Shown: positions 8,265-16,888, counted from the first letter of the stretch. The stretch is DNA of 64,000 nucleotides from Oscillospiraceae bacterium (GCA_017429835.1 JAFROD010000013.1:1-64000), one strand, 5' to 3'. Program-made: numbers and translations. Notes: generated by a model from the sequence alone, not told the origin.

Positions 8265-9292
8265 AGGAGATAGCCCTTGAGCACCTTCAAGGTGTTGAGC
8301 ACGCCGTCTTTATGGCTGCGCTCGTAGCCGTGCGAGGCGTAGACGCCCGCGCCGATCAGACCGTGACGGATATCGTAGCCCGCGCCGAGCGTGGCTTCCA
8401 CGTCCGAGCCGTAGTGCGGGTAAACGTCCACGGCGTAGTCGGCGTCTTCCTTCTTCGCCGCAGCGATCAGCTTCTTCACGACCTCGTAGGAGTACGGGCC
8501 GCCCGAATCCTTCGCGCAGATCGAGACCTGCCGCTCCGTGCATTGCAGCCCGTCGCCGACGCAGCCCATGTCCACGGAGATTGCCTCGGTCACGCCCGCG
8601 GGTACGCTGCCGGCGCCGCCGTGACCGACCTCCTCATAGACCGTGATGTGGACGTAGACGTGCCGCGCGGGGACGATTTCGTTGTCCTTCAAATACTTCG
8701 CAAAGCCGAGCAGAATGCCGACGGAGAGCTTGTCGTCGAGGAAGCGGCTCTTGATGTAGCCGGACTTCGTGACGCGGGTGCGCGGCTCAAAGCAGACGAT
8801 GTCGCCGACCGAGACGCCGAGCTTCTTCACGTCGTCCGCGTTGTCCACGACCTCGTCGAGCAGGACTTCGACGTTGTCCCACTTACGCTCCGTGGAATTG
8901 TAGTCGCCGTTGACGTGGACGGAGGCGTTGCAGAGCTGCAGCGTGCCCTCGTAAATGCCGTCGAATTTCGTGACGATGCGGCAGTTTTCCGTTTCGGCGT
9001 TGTTCGCGCACATGCCGCCGAGGCGGTCGATGCGCAGCCTGCCGTTCCCCTTGATCTCCGCGACGATGCCGCCGAGCGTATCGGCGTGCGCTTCCAGAAG
9101 CAGACCGTCCGCGTCGTCTGTTCCGCCGAGATCGACCAGAATGCCGCCCTTGACGGTGCGGCTTGCCGGATAACCCAGCGCGGTGAACTCGCGCAGAACG
9201 AAGTCCTCCGCGTCGCGGGTATAGCCCGTGGGGCTGTCGATGCCCAAAAGCGCGACTGCTTTCTCCACCGCGAAGTTTACATAATTCTCCAT
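8261..9292 (-). CDS. M42 family metallopeptidase (glutamyl aminopeptidase/endoglucanase type)
   Basis: A 343-aa dinuclear-metal aminopeptidase that trims peptides in the cytoplasm. Metal ligands and catalytic residues are visible: HAD in LLEAHADTLGG, the EE pair in YEEVGHGGAGS, DMGCVGDG, and the late His in LIGAGVYASHGYERSH. The ATG at 9292 follows AAAGGAGC by 8 nt. It is first in a two-gene unit with the YdcF-like gene. A TATAAT on the minus strand (9323-9328) may be its -10; I see no good -35. Confidence 0.9.
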   Translation of the reverse strand: MENYVNFAVEKAVALLGIDSPTGYTRDAEDFVLREFTALGYPASRTVKGGILVDLGGTDDADGLLLEAHADTLGGIVAEIKGNGRLRIDRLGGMCANNAETENCRIVTKFDGIYEGTLQLCNASVHVNGDYNSTERKWDNVEVLLDEVVDNADDVKKLGVSVGDIVCFEPRTRVTKSGYIKSRFLDDKLSVGILLGFAKYLKDNEIVPARHVYVHITVYEEVGHGGAGSVPAGVTEAISVDMGCVGDGLQCTERQVSICAKDSGGPYSYEVVKKLIAAAKKEDADYAVDVYPHYGSDVEATLGAGYDIRHGLIGAGVYASHGYERSHKDGVLNTLKVLKGYLL

Positions 9293-9356
9293 ATCCAAGC
9301 TCCTTTCGAGGTTCTTTTTGCTATTATAGCACACATCGGAATATTTTGCACGAACA

Positions 9357-9390
9357 AAACCGCGTGTCGATGGCTTTCGACACGCGGTTT
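9357..9390 (-). terminator. Terminator after thrS
   Basis: AAACCGCGTGTCGA / TCGACACGCGGTTT stem with a six-base loop and T-rich flank on the minus strand, 15 bp past the thrS stop. Confidence 0.85.
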
Positions 9391-9405
9391 GTGTTATTTC
9401 AATAA

Positions 9406-11211
9406 TCAGAACGAACGATCCTTCGTCGCGATCTCCTTCAGGCACTTGCCGAGGAATTCGTCGGGCAGCATCGCGCCGAGATCCACGCCGCCTCTGGTGC
9501 GGACGGAGACCGTGCCGTTTTCCATGTCGCGGTCGCCGATGACGAGCATGTAGGGGATCTTCTGCATCTGCGCCTCGCGGATCTTGTAGCCGAGCTTTTC
9601 GCTGCGCAGATCGCTTTCCACGCGGATGCCCGCGGCGGAGAGCTTGCTCTCCAGCTCTCTGGCATAGTCGTGGGCGCGGTCGGTGATCGGAAGGATGCGG
9701 ACCTGCGTGGGCATCATCCACAGCGGCAGCGCGCCGGCAAAGCGCTCAATCAGGTAGGCGAGCGTGCGCTCGTAGCAGCCGAGCGAGGTGCGGTGGATGA
9801 TATAGGGGATCTTCTTCTGCCCGTCCACGTCGGTGTATTCCATCCCGAACTTTTCCGCCAGCAGCATATCGACCTGAATGGTGACGATCGTGTCTTCCTT
9901 GCCGTAGACGTTCTTATACTGAATGTCGAGCTTCGGGCCGTAGAAGGCGGCCTCGTCGATGCCGATCGTGTAATCGACGTTCAGATCGTCGAGGATGGTC
10001 TTCATCGTCGCCTGCGCCAGCTCCCACTGCTCCGGCGTGCCCTCATATTTATTGTTCGGGTTGGCGGGATCCCACTGGGAGAAGCGGAACGTGCAGTTTT
10101 CCAGCATGCCGACGGTGTCGAGCACGTACTTGGCAAGCTCCAGGCAGCCCTTGAACTCTTCTTCGAGCTGCTCCGGACGCAGGACGAGGTGACCCTCGGA
10201 GATCGTGAACTGCCGCACGCGGATCAGACCGTGCATTTCGCCGGAATCCTCGTTGCGGAAGAGGGTGGACGTCTCGCCCAGCCGCATGGGAAGATCGCGG
10301 TAGGAGCGCGCGCGGTTCAGGAAGACCTGATACTGGAACGGGCAGGTCATCGGACGCAGGGCGTACATTTCCTTGCTGTCGTCGTCCGCGTCGTCGCGGT
10401 TGCCGAGCAGGAACATGCCGTCGCGGTAGTGATCCCAGTGACCGGAGATGCGGTAGAGATCGCGCTTCGCCATCAACGGGGTCTTGGTCAGAAGGTAGCC
10501 GCGCTTCTGCTCCTCGTCCTCGATCCAGCGCTGCAGGAGCTGAATGACTCTTGCGCCCTTCGGCAGCAGGATCGGCAGACCCTGACCGATGATATCGACG
10601 GTGGTGAAGAATTCCAGCTCGCGCCCGAGCTTGTTGTGGTCGCGCTTGCGGGCTTCCTCCTGCTGCAGGAGATAGGCGTCCAGCTCCTCCTTCTTCGGGA
10701 AGGCGACGCCGTAGATGCGCTGCAGCATCTTGCGCTTGGAGTCGCCGCGCCAGTAGGCGCCGCAGCACTGCGTCAGCTTGAAGGCGTTTGCCTTGATGCG
10801 GCCGGTGGAGTCCAGATGCGGGCCGGCGCACAGGTCGGTGAATTCGCCCTGCGTGTAGAAGGAGATGACCGCGTCCTCGGGCAGATCGTTGATCAGCTCG
10901 ACCTTGTAGGGCTCGCCGAGGGAGTCCATATAGGCGATCGCTTCTTCTCTGGGCTTCTCGCTGCGCACGAGCTGCAGACGCTCCTTGCAGATCTTCTTCA
11001 TCTCCGCCTCGATGGCGTCCAGGTGCTCCTGCGTAAAGGAGAAGTCGCAGTCAAAGTCGTAATACCAGCCGTTGTCGATGGACGGGCCGATCGCGAGCTT
11101 GACCTGCGGATACAGACGCTTGACCGCCTGCGCCATGACGTGCGAGCAGGTGTGCCAGTAGGTCTTGCGGTAGGCTTCGTTTTCAAAGGTATACAGATTT
11201 TCTTCGGACAT
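9406..11211 (-). CDS. thrS: Threonyl-tRNA synthetase lacking the TGS domain
   Basis: A 601-aa class II synthetase that charges tRNA-Thr. The N-terminus starts directly in the N2 editing domain (HTCSHVMAQAVKRLYP, about 18-33; later TQCCGAYWRGD). The catalytic core follows with motif 2 FRNEDSGEMHGLIRVRQF and motif 3 GCYERTLAYLIERF, then an anticodon-binding domain. The usual about 60-residue TGS domain is missing. This is not an annotation error: the ATG at 11211 has a strong RBS (CAGGAGGAAG) and the T-box terminator lies immediately upstream. Confidence 0.96.
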   Translation of the reverse strand: MSEENLYTFENEAYRKTYWHTCSHVMAQAVKRLYPQVKLAIGPSIDNGWYYDFDCDFSFTQEHLDAIEAEMKKICKERLQLVRSEKPREEAIAYMDSLGEPYKVELINDLPEDAVISFYTQGEFTDLCAGPHLDSTGRIKANAFKLTQCCGAYWRGDSKRKMLQRIYGVAFPKKEELDAYLLQQEEARKRDHNKLGRELEFFTTVDIIGQGLPILLPKGARVIQLLQRWIEDEEQKRGYLLTKTPLMAKRDLYRISGHWDHYRDGMFLLGNRDDADDDSKEMYALRPMTCPFQYQVFLNRARSYRDLPMRLGETSTLFRNEDSGEMHGLIRVRQFTISEGHLVLRPEQLEEEFKGCLELAKYVLDTVGMLENCTFRFSQWDPANPNNKYEGTPEQWELAQATMKTILDDLNVDYTIGIDEAAFYGPKLDIQYKNVYGKEDTIVTIQVDMLLAEKFGMEYTDVDGQKKIPYIIHRTSLGCYERTLAYLIERFAGALPLWMMPTQVRILPITDRAHDYARELESKLSAAGIRVESDLRSEKLGYKIREAQMQKIPYMLVIGDRDMENGTVSVRTRGGVDLGAMLPDEFLGKCLKEIATKDRSF

Positions 11212-11242
11212 AATGCTTCCTCCTGTTTTGGTAAGGGGCAAT

Positions 11243-11475
11243 AAAAAATCACCCCTGAATGATTCAGGGGTGAGAATACTCCCACGGTTCCACCCTGCTT
11301 GCAGTTTTTGCAAACTGCCGCTCGTTCGCGCGCTAACGGGCGCACCCGTCTTCCCCTACTTCGTTCAGGGAAGCGGCTCGGAAGCGGTACGTGCCGGACG
11401 GGTGCAGGAGCTTTCACCGGCCGCTCCCTCTCTGTGCATCGTATCACGGTACGTTTCTTCGTCTTCGCCGATTTC
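11243..11475 (-). ncRNA. T-box riboswitch leader of thrS
   Basis: On the minus strand the leader has a stem I with AGAGAG and GGTGAAAG loop elements closed by GGAGC/GCTCC, a stem II CTTCCC..GGGGAAG, and a stem III GCAGTTT-GCAA-AAACTGC. The T-box AGGGTGGAACCGTGGG (complement of 11281-11296) follows, then the terminator TCACCCCTGAAT/ATTCAGGGGTGA with TTTTTT (11243-11273). Uncharged tRNA-Thr would favour the antiterminator and switch thrS on. An ACC triplet in TGCACCCG is a candidate specifier, though I could not fold the specifier loop with certainty. Confidence 0.9.
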
Positions 11476-11481
11476 GTCATA

Positions 11482-11510
11482 AATATAGCACTTTTTGCGG
11501 TGGTTGTCAA
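11482..11510 (-). promoter_or_regulatory. thrS promoter
   Basis: Minus strand TTGACA (11505-11510), 17-nt spacer, TATATT (11482-11487). Transcription would begin about 265 nt before the thrS start codon, giving room for the whole T-box leader. Confidence 0.8.
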
Positions 11511-11665
11511 ATGGTTTCTTTTTTACGCTTGTTATGTTAACTAAATTGTAACCATTCCACAAGATGTAGGGTATAAACGGCAAAAATCACCACTCCATGT
11601 TGTCTTATGCTTGTTAACATAATTACGCAAAAAGTTCGGATTATGCCGGAAATTACGAAAAAAGC

Positions 11666-11693
11666 TTGACAAAATCGGAAAAAATGTTATAAT
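11666..11693 (+). promoter_or_regulatory. Promoter of the 3D-domain gene
   Basis: TTGACA (11666-11671), 16-nt spacer, TATAAT (11688-11693), about 75 bp before the start codon. The 11541-11660 stretch upstream is AT-rich and shows no gene. Confidence 0.75.
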
Positions 11694-11767
11694 TAACCCA
11701 CAGTTACAATAGAGTAACAATAGTTTCTGGTTTTGAAACCAAACACAATGGAAAGGAGGATACTCTG

Positions 11768-12865
11768 ATGCGCAGAACGGAAAAACAGACAACGAACCGT
11801 AAGAAGCTCCTGCACAGACTGATCGCGATTGCAATCATGGCTGCGATCGTCGTGGCAGCACTGTCGCTGACTGTTTTTGCACAGAACAGCTATCTGATTA
11901 CAGACGGCGATTATGTCACGGTTCACCGATCCTACAGTACAGACCCGGAAGTGGTTTTGGATGAAGCCGGTATCGAGCTGAGCGAGGAGGATACCTACAC
12001 CACAACCTATAGAAACGGCGTCAGCCGCATCGACGTCCAACGGATGCAGATGGTGACCGTCATCAATGCCGGCGAGCAGAGCGTGATCGGCACCTACGGC
12101 GAAACGGCGAAGACCCTGCTCAGCCGCATGGGCATCGTGCCCGGAACCGGCGATATTCTCTCCTGCGAGGACGACACCCCCACCTACGACGGCATGGTCA
12201 TCGAACTCAAGCACAAGGAGATCCGGCAGACCGAGTACGACAAGAGCCTACCTTACGACACGAAGTACTACGAGGATCCGGAGCTTGCTCCGGGCGAGGA
12301 AATCACCCTGATCGAAGGCGTTGACGGCGTGATCCACTACACCGCGCAGCTCGTTTACGAGAACGGCGAACTGGTTTCCGAGGAAGTCATCGACGAAGAG
12401 GCGACGACCAAGATGGTCACTCGTCTGGTCGTCAGAGGACCGGAGCGCGCGATTGACGATCAGCCGACCGCGCCTGATCATCGCAATGCGACCATTGAAG
12501 ACCCGATGAACAACGACGAGCACGCCATCGGCGGCGGCACGATCACGACGGTCTCCGGCACGTCCTACCGTTATTCGGACGTTCTGACCGTCACCTGCAC
12601 CGCGTACTCCTGCGGCGACCGCGTCGGCACGACCGCAACGGGTACCGTGGCGAGAGTCGGCGCAGTCGCAGTCGATCCGCGCTATATCCCGCTGGGTACG
12701 AAGATGTACATCGTTTCCAACGACGGCCAGTACATCTACGGCTACTGCACGGCGGAGGATACCGGCGGCTCCATCAAGGGCTACAAGATCGACCTGTATT
12801 TCGACACCTTTGACGAGTGCTGGGAGTTCGGCGTTCGCACCTGTACCGTGTACATCCTCTCATAA
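11768..12865 (+). CDS. Secreted cell-wall protein with DUF348, G5 and 3D domains (YabE/resuscitation type)
   Basis: A 365-aa exported protein. A basic N-terminus and hydrophobic segment (about 15-38, LIAIAIMAAIVVAALSLTVFA) form a signal or anchor. A DUF348 segment follows (about 42-110), then a G5-like region (LAPGEEITLIEGVDGVIHYTAQLVYENGEL, about 170-225) and a C-terminal 3D domain with its three aspartates in AVDPRYIPLGT, TAEDTGG and YKIDLYF. Such proteins are predicted peptidoglycan lytic transglycosylase-like enzymes acting in growth or spore resuscitation. RBS AAAGGAGG lies 8 nt before the ATG. Confidence 0.9.
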   Translation: MRRTEKQTTNRKKLLHRLIAIAIMAAIVVAALSLTVFAQNSYLITDGDYVTVHRSYSTDPEVVLDEAGIELSEEDTYTTTYRNGVSRIDVQRMQMVTVINAGEQSVIGTYGETAKTLLSRMGIVPGTGDILSCEDDTPTYDGMVIELKHKEIRQTEYDKSLPYDTKYYEDPELAPGEEITLIEGVDGVIHYTAQLVYENGELVSEEVIDEEATTKMVTRLVVRGPERAIDDQPTAPDHRNATIEDPMNNDEHAIGGGTITTVSGTSYRYSDVLTVTCTAYSCGDRVGTTATGTVARVGAVAVDPRYIPLGTKMYIVSNDGQYIYGYCTAEDTGGSIKGYKIDLYFDTFDECWEFGVRTCTVYILS

Positions 12866-12877
12866 GCCTTGAAAAAT

Positions 12878-12918
12878 CACCTCTTCTCTGCTAAAATGGC
12901 AGGGAAGAGGTGTTTTTT
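12878..12918 (+). terminator. Terminator overlapping the rsmA leader
   Basis: CACCTCTTC..CTGC and GCAG..GAAGAGGTG form a stem with TTTTTT at 12913-12918. The 3' arm contains GAAGAGG, the rsmA ribosome-binding site, and the T run touches the ATG. Confidence 0.75.
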
Positions 12919-13782
12919 ATGCTGGATGTCTGCAATGCGCAGGTGATGAAGCGCCTGCTCGCGGAATACGGATTTCATTTTTCCAAAGCAAAGGGGCAGA
13001 ATTTTCTGACACAGCGGTGGGTACCGCAGCGCATCGCGGCGGAATCCGGCGTGGACGAGTCCTGCGGCGTGCTGGAGATCGGGCCGGGCTTCGGGCCTCT
13101 GACGCAGGAGCTCTGCCTGCGCGCGGGCAGGGTCGTCGCGCTGGAGGTCGATATGTCCCTTGAGCCGGTGCTGGAGCGCACGGTCGGGGAGTTCGACAAT
13201 CTGGAGATCCTTTTTTGCGACGCGCTGAAGGCGGATCTGCCCGCGCTGATTGCGGAGAAATTCGAAGGGCTCACGCCGATGGCGTGCGCCAACCTGCCGT
13301 ACTATATCACCTCGCCCGTGCTGACGAAGCTGCTTGAAAGCAAGTGCTTTTCCTCGATCACCGTCATGGTGCAGAAGGAGGTCGCGCAGCGCATCTGCGC
13401 GAAGCCCGGCACGGCGGACTACTCCGCTTTTACGATCCTGTGTCAGTATTATACGCAGCCGGCGCTGCTGTTCGACGTGCCGGCGAGCTGCTTTCTGCCG
13501 CAGCCGAAGGTCACGAGCGCGGTCGTCCACCTGATAACGCGCGCCGCGCCGCCTGCGGAGATTACGGACGAAACGCTGCTTTTCCGCACGGTGCGCGCCG
13601 CCTTTGCCATGCGCCGCAAGACCCTGCTCAACGCCCTGTGCGCGGGTTTCGGCGAGCGGAACAAGACGGAGCTCGCCGCGCTGCTGGAGGCTTGCGGCGT
13701 CGCGCCGACGGTGCGCGGCGAAACGCTGGGCATTCCGGAGTTTGCGCGCATCGCGAACGCGATCGCCGCAAAACGGGGATAG
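12919..13782 (+). CDS. rsmA: 16S rRNA (adenine1518/1519-N6)-dimethyltransferase
   Basis: A 287-aa SAM-dependent methyltransferase that dimethylates the two adenines in the 3'-terminal hairpin of 16S rRNA during small-subunit maturation. Diagnostic motifs are KGQNFL (about residue 27), motif I LEIGPGFGPLTQEL, and the catalytic NLPYYITSPV. The C-terminal helical domain has MRRKTLLNALCAGF. The ATG at 12919 follows GAAGAGG, which is part of a terminator hairpin, so access of ribosomes may be structure dependent. A HAD phosphatase gene follows 8 bp later. Confidence 0.95.
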   Translation: MLDVCNAQVMKRLLAEYGFHFSKAKGQNFLTQRWVPQRIAAESGVDESCGVLEIGPGFGPLTQELCLRAGRVVALEVDMSLEPVLERTVGEFDNLEILFCDALKADLPALIAEKFEGLTPMACANLPYYITSPVLTKLLESKCFSSITVMVQKEVAQRICAKPGTADYSAFTILCQYYTQPALLFDVPASCFLPQPKVTSAVVHLITRAAPPAEITDETLLFRTVRAAFAMRRKTLLNALCAGFGERNKTELAALLEACGVAPTVRGETLGIPEFARIANAIAAKRG

Positions 13783-13790
13783 GAGGAACG

Positions 13791-14468
13791 ATGTACCGAG
13801 CCATTTTGATCGATCTGGACGATACCATACTGGATTTCGGCGCGGCGGAGCACGTCGCCATTGCAAGGACGTTTCGGGAGATCGGCTTAGACCCGACGCC
13901 GGCGCTCCTGCGCCGCTACAGCGAGATCAACCTCTCCCAGTGGGAGGCGTTCGAGCGCGGCGAGATCAGCCGCGACACCGTGCTGACCCGCCGCTTCGAG
14001 CTGCTGTTCAGAGAGCTGGGGCTTGCCCGTGACGCGCAGGCGACCGAGGACGTTTACCGCAGCTATCTCGGGATCGGACACTATTTCGTGGACGGCGCGG
14101 TGGAGATCCTGGATTATCTTGCCCCGAAGTACGACCTCTATCTTGCCTCCAACGGCGTCGCGGCGACGCAGTATTCCCGTCTGGAAAGCGCGGATATCAA
14201 CCATTATTTCAAGGATATCTTTATCTCCGAGGTCACGGGACACCACAAGCCGGAGAAGGAGTATTTCGACTACTGCTTCGCGCGCATGCCGGGCTTTGCC
14301 CGCGAAACGACCCTGATGATCGGCGACAGCCTGACGAGCGACGTCCTCGGCGGGAAAAACGCGGGCGTCGCCACCTGCTGGTTCAACCGCAACGACCGCC
14401 CCGGCAGACCGGACATCGTCCCTGACTACGAAATCCACAGGTTGGACGAGCTGAAAGAATTTCTGTAA
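13791..14468 (+). CDS. HAD-superfamily hydrolase, YjjG-like nucleotidase
   Basis: A 225-aa phosphatase. HAD motif I is IDLDDTILDF (about 6-15), motif II ASNGV, motif III the Lys of HHKPEKEYFDY, and motif IV IGDSLTSDVLGGKNAG. The helical cap after motif I and overall length fit the YjjG/noncanonical pyrimidine nucleotidase group, which removes phosphate from unusual dNMP/UMP. RBS AGGAGG is 4 nt upstream of the ATG. It forms an operon with rsmA. Exact substrate is not shown by sequence. Confidence 0.88.
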   Translation: MYRAILIDLDDTILDFGAAEHVAIARTFREIGLDPTPALLRRYSEINLSQWEAFERGEISRDTVLTRRFELLFRELGLARDAQATEDVYRSYLGIGHYFVDGAVEILDYLAPKYDLYLASNGVAATQYSRLESADINHYFKDIFISEVTGHHKPEKEYFDYCFARMPGFARETTLMIGDSLTSDVLGGKNAGVATCWFNRNDRPGRPDIVPDYEIHRLDELKEFL

Positions 14469-14492
14469 ATCATCTGAGAAACAAAAAGACGA

Positions 14493-14526
14493 TGCCGCCG
14501 GCGGATTCCCGCCGGCGGCATGTTTT
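14493..14526 (+). terminator. Terminator after the HAD gene
   Basis: TGCCGCCGGCGG-ATTC-CCGCCGGCGGCA, a 12-bp GC-rich stem followed by TGTTTT. The remaining bases to 14601 contain nothing I can assign. Confidence 0.8.
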
Positions 14527-14601
14527 ATGTCCTGCACGACCTCACGCTTTATGCGCGGAGCGCAGGCGAGCGCGCAATGACGCGTTGGAACGATTGCTAT
14601 C

Positions 14602-16014
14602 TCAGGATACGGCGTAGAACGTCTGGCCGTCCACGATGACGGCGGCGAGGTCGGCGGGGTCGATCGACTGATTGAAGATCAGACCGAGGTGCGCCGTGCC
14701 GTCGTGCCAACCGGTGAAGTCCGAGGTCACCGCGTCGTGCGCCGAGCGCGGCGTATACGCGTGCCAGCCGTCGTCCAGCACGGTTTCCCGCGTCCCGTCG
14801 CGGAAGACCAGCGTCACCGTCGGCTGATATGCCTCATAGCGTTCTTCTCCCTGTACGCCGACGATATTCAGACCGATGGCGTCCATGCTGACGCTCTGCC
14901 ACGTGACGGCCTCCGTCGGCGTTCCCTCGGGCTCGGAGAGCGTGATCGCGTCGGGGAGCATGGTCTCCAGCTCCACGTCGAAGAGATAGTAGGGGTGTCC
15001 CGCCGTATCTCCTTCCTCAAACAGCTCGAGGATCTCGAAGCTGATCGAGTCGCCGACCGCGTTGACCGGCAGATTGCCCAGATGACCGATCAGATAGCGG
15101 CGCAGATTTTCCTCGCTGCCCACCAATCGCGCGTGCAGCAAGGTGCCGCTGCTCTGGTGCGTGAAGTTATAAACCGCGAACTCCGGCGTCACGTCCAGAT
15201 GCGCCATGCCGTAGTCCGTCAGCGCCTCCACGTCCAAAACGGCGTAGATCACGCTGGGGCTGACCGTCAGAGAGTGCAGCGTGAAGCGGTAGTCCTGCGT
15301 CTCCGCCGCCGTGGCGTAATGGTGTCGATCCGCAGCGAGCAGTTCTTCCTGCACGGCCTCGAGCGCGTTCAGCGGGAAGGACGCCAGCGCGGGCGCTTCT
15401 CCTTTACGCGAGAGGGAGAAAACGATCTCCGCGTCGTCCGCAAGCGGCTGATCGAGCGTTGCGCAAAGCTCCACCCGGTCCTTCCATGCGCCGATCTCCC
15501 GCGACGAGACGGCGGTCTCGTAGTCCGCAAACGTCAGGGCAAGACCGCTTTCGCGCAGCGGCGGCAGGCTTTCGTCCTTCGGCGAGACGTCCACGACAGC
15601 GCGGAGCCGTCCGCCGCCCGCCGACAGCTCGAGCAGGACGAGGTTGTAGTCGCCCGCCTCCGCCTTGACCCAGCTTGCGTAGCCGAAATCGGCGGGGATG
15701 ACCTCCGAGCTATCCGGCTCGTAGGTCTGCGCGTGGCTGTCGAGGACTTCCGCCGCAGGGCCGAATTCGTCCGTGAAGCGGAACGCGCCCAGCTTCCACG
15801 CGGCAAACACCGAGCCGCCGAGCAGCAAGACTGCCGCCAATACCGCCGCAGCGACGGTCAGGGGGCGGAATCGCATGCGTTTCGGCTGCGCTTTTTCCGC
15901 CTTCAGCCGGGAAAGCGTCAGCGCCCTGACCCGCTCGACACTCCCGTATTGCGGCGTGATCGGCTGCCCGACGTCTTCCATACCGTCCAAAAGATCAGAA
16001 ATATGGTAATTCAT
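14602..16014 (-). CDS. DUF4179-type membrane protein, probable anti-sigma factor
   Basis: A 470-aa protein. A cytoplasmic N-terminus of about 48 residues begins MNYHISDLLDGMEDV, followed by one membrane segment (LTVAAAVLAAVLLLGGSVFAAW) and a long beta-rich extracytoplasmic part. This is the layout of DUF4179-containing proteins encoded after ECF sigma genes. It lies 12 bp downstream of the ECF gene with its own AGGAGG. It differs from the first anti-sigma-like protein in this window both in sequence and in its outer domain, so the two systems sense different signals (inference). Confidence 0.75.
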   Translation of the reverse strand: MNYHISDLLDGMEDVGQPITPQYGSVERVRALTLSRLKAEKAQPKRMRFRPLTVAAAVLAAVLLLGGSVFAAWKLGAFRFTDEFGPAAEVLDSHAQTYEPDSSEVIPADFGYASWVKAEAGDYNLVLLELSAGGGRLRAVVDVSPKDESLPPLRESGLALTFADYETAVSSREIGAWKDRVELCATLDQPLADDAEIVFSLSRKGEAPALASFPLNALEAVQEELLAADRHHYATAAETQDYRFTLHSLTVSPSVIYAVLDVEALTDYGMAHLDVTPEFAVYNFTHQSSGTLLHARLVGSEENLRRYLIGHLGNLPVNAVGDSISFEILELFEEGDTAGHPYYLFDVELETMLPDAITLSEPEGTPTEAVTWQSVSMDAIGLNIVGVQGEERYEAYQPTVTLVFRDGTRETVLDDGWHAYTPRSAHDAVTSDFTGWHDGTAHLGLIFNQSIDPADLAAVIVDGQTFYAVS

Positions 16015-16026
16015 AGATTCCTCCTG

Positions 16027-16557
16027 TCATGCGTTTTCCAGAGCCGAACGCAGCTTTTCTCTTCCCCGCCGCAGGCGGGATTTCACCGTGGAGACCGGAA
16101 TTCCGGTTTCCTCGGAGATCGCCGTGATCGGCTGACCGTGGAAATAGTAACGAAGAAAGATCGCACGGTCGGTCGGCTCCATGGCAAACACCGCCGCTCG
16201 CACGAGCCGTTCCCGTTCCGCCCGCTCCAGACGTTCGGACAGGTCTGCCCCGTCGATTGCGATCAGATCCTCGTCGAGAGACAGCGTCATGCCGCGCTCG
16301 CGGAGCTTTTGCTTGGCCTTGTTGCGGGCGACGCTGCCCAGCCATGCGCGGACGGCGGGGCGGGTCACGCGGTCTGCCTGCTTCCAGAGCTCCAGAAATA
16401 CGTCCGAAGCAACTTCTTCCACGTCCGCCTCCGTCATGCTCGACCCGATGATACAGCGGATCACGGTGCAGACGTAGGCAGTGTATTTGTCAATGAAATA
16501 GGCAATGGCGTCTTCTCTGCCGTTTTGCAGGCGCGCCAGCGCCGCGGCTTCCGTCAA
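16027..16557 (-). CDS. RNA polymerase sigma factor, ECF subfamily (second system)
   Basis: A 176-aa sigma factor. Region 2 is residues about 14-85 (ADVEEVASDVFLELWKQ; WLGSVARNKAKQKLRE). Region 4 spans about 115-170 (MEPTDRAIFLRYYFHGQPITAISEETGIPVSTVKSRLRRGREKL). The start is a TTG at 16557, ten bases after GGAGG; the nearer ATG is out of frame. It is co-transcribed with the downstream membrane protein. Confidence 0.93.
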   Translation of the reverse strand: MTEAAALARLQNGREDAIAYFIDKYTAYVCTVIRCIIGSSMTEADVEEVASDVFLELWKQADRVTRPAVRAWLGSVARNKAKQKLRERGMTLSLDEDLIAIDGADLSERLERAERERLVRAAVFAMEPTDRAIFLRYYFHGQPITAISEETGIPVSTVKSRLRRGREKLRSALENA

Positions 16558-16606
16558 AACCGCATCACCTCCCGTGTGTGTTGTTTTTGCGGCCGCACTT
16601 TATAAT

Positions 16607-16630
16607 CACGTTTTTTCGGAAAAAGTTGCA
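16607..16630 (-). promoter_or_regulatory. Possible ECF-type promoter of the second sigma operon
   Basis: Minus-strand TGCAACTTTTTCCG (GTTGCA at 16625-16630) resembles the -35 region before the first ECF gene. A CGTG at 16607-16610 could be the -10, but the 14-nt spacer is short. Weak call. Confidence 0.3.
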
Positions 16631-16753
16631 TCTGCAGACGAAAAAACGATTGTCTCGCGTTGCTGTATTCTACCATACGCCGCCGCGCGATTCACCCCTT
16701 GCCGCATTTTTTTGCTGTGAAGGGACGTTTTTTGAAAAAACGCAAAAAACTGC

Positions 16754-16781
16754 TTGACATTTGACGGAAACTGCATATAAT
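16754..16781 (+). promoter_or_regulatory. tRNA-Gln promoter
   Basis: TTGACA (16754-16759), 16-nt spacer, TATAAT (16776-16781), about 26 bp before the mature tRNA. Confidence 0.85.
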
Positions 16782-16807
16782 TAGATTTGCGCTTCGGCGC
16801 ACGGCAC

Positions 16808-16881
16808 AGCGGGTTTGTGTAATGGTAGCACACCGGACTCTGACTCCGTTTGTGAGGGTTCGAATCCTTCACCCGCTGCCA
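16808..16881 (+). tRNA. tRNA-Gln (anticodon CUG)
   Basis: The 7-bp acceptor AGCGGGT/ACCCGCT is followed by discriminator G and encoded CCA. The D arm is GTGTAATGGTAGCAC. The anticodon loop CTCTGAC gives CUG. The T arm is GAGGG-TTCGAAT-CCTTC. The gene is the integration target of the prophage: its last about 24 bases are supplied by the phage copy of the core, so it remains intact. Confidence 0.93.
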
Positions 16882-16882
16882 A
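16858..16882 (+). other. attL core of the prophage
   Basis: The 25-bp sequence from the T-loop through CCAA of tRNA-Gln recurs exactly at 53210-53234. The tyrosine integrase gene lies 160 bp inside. Confidence 0.9.
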
Positions 16883-16888
16883 CAGCAG

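Noticed and set aside
9670-11244. Long plus-strand open frame opposite thrS
   Set aside because: Shadow of thrS with repetitive composition and no RBS.
14689-16605. Long plus-strand open frame opposite the DUF4179-like and ECF genes
   Set aside because: Antisense shadow of two recognisable genes; no RBS and no domain.
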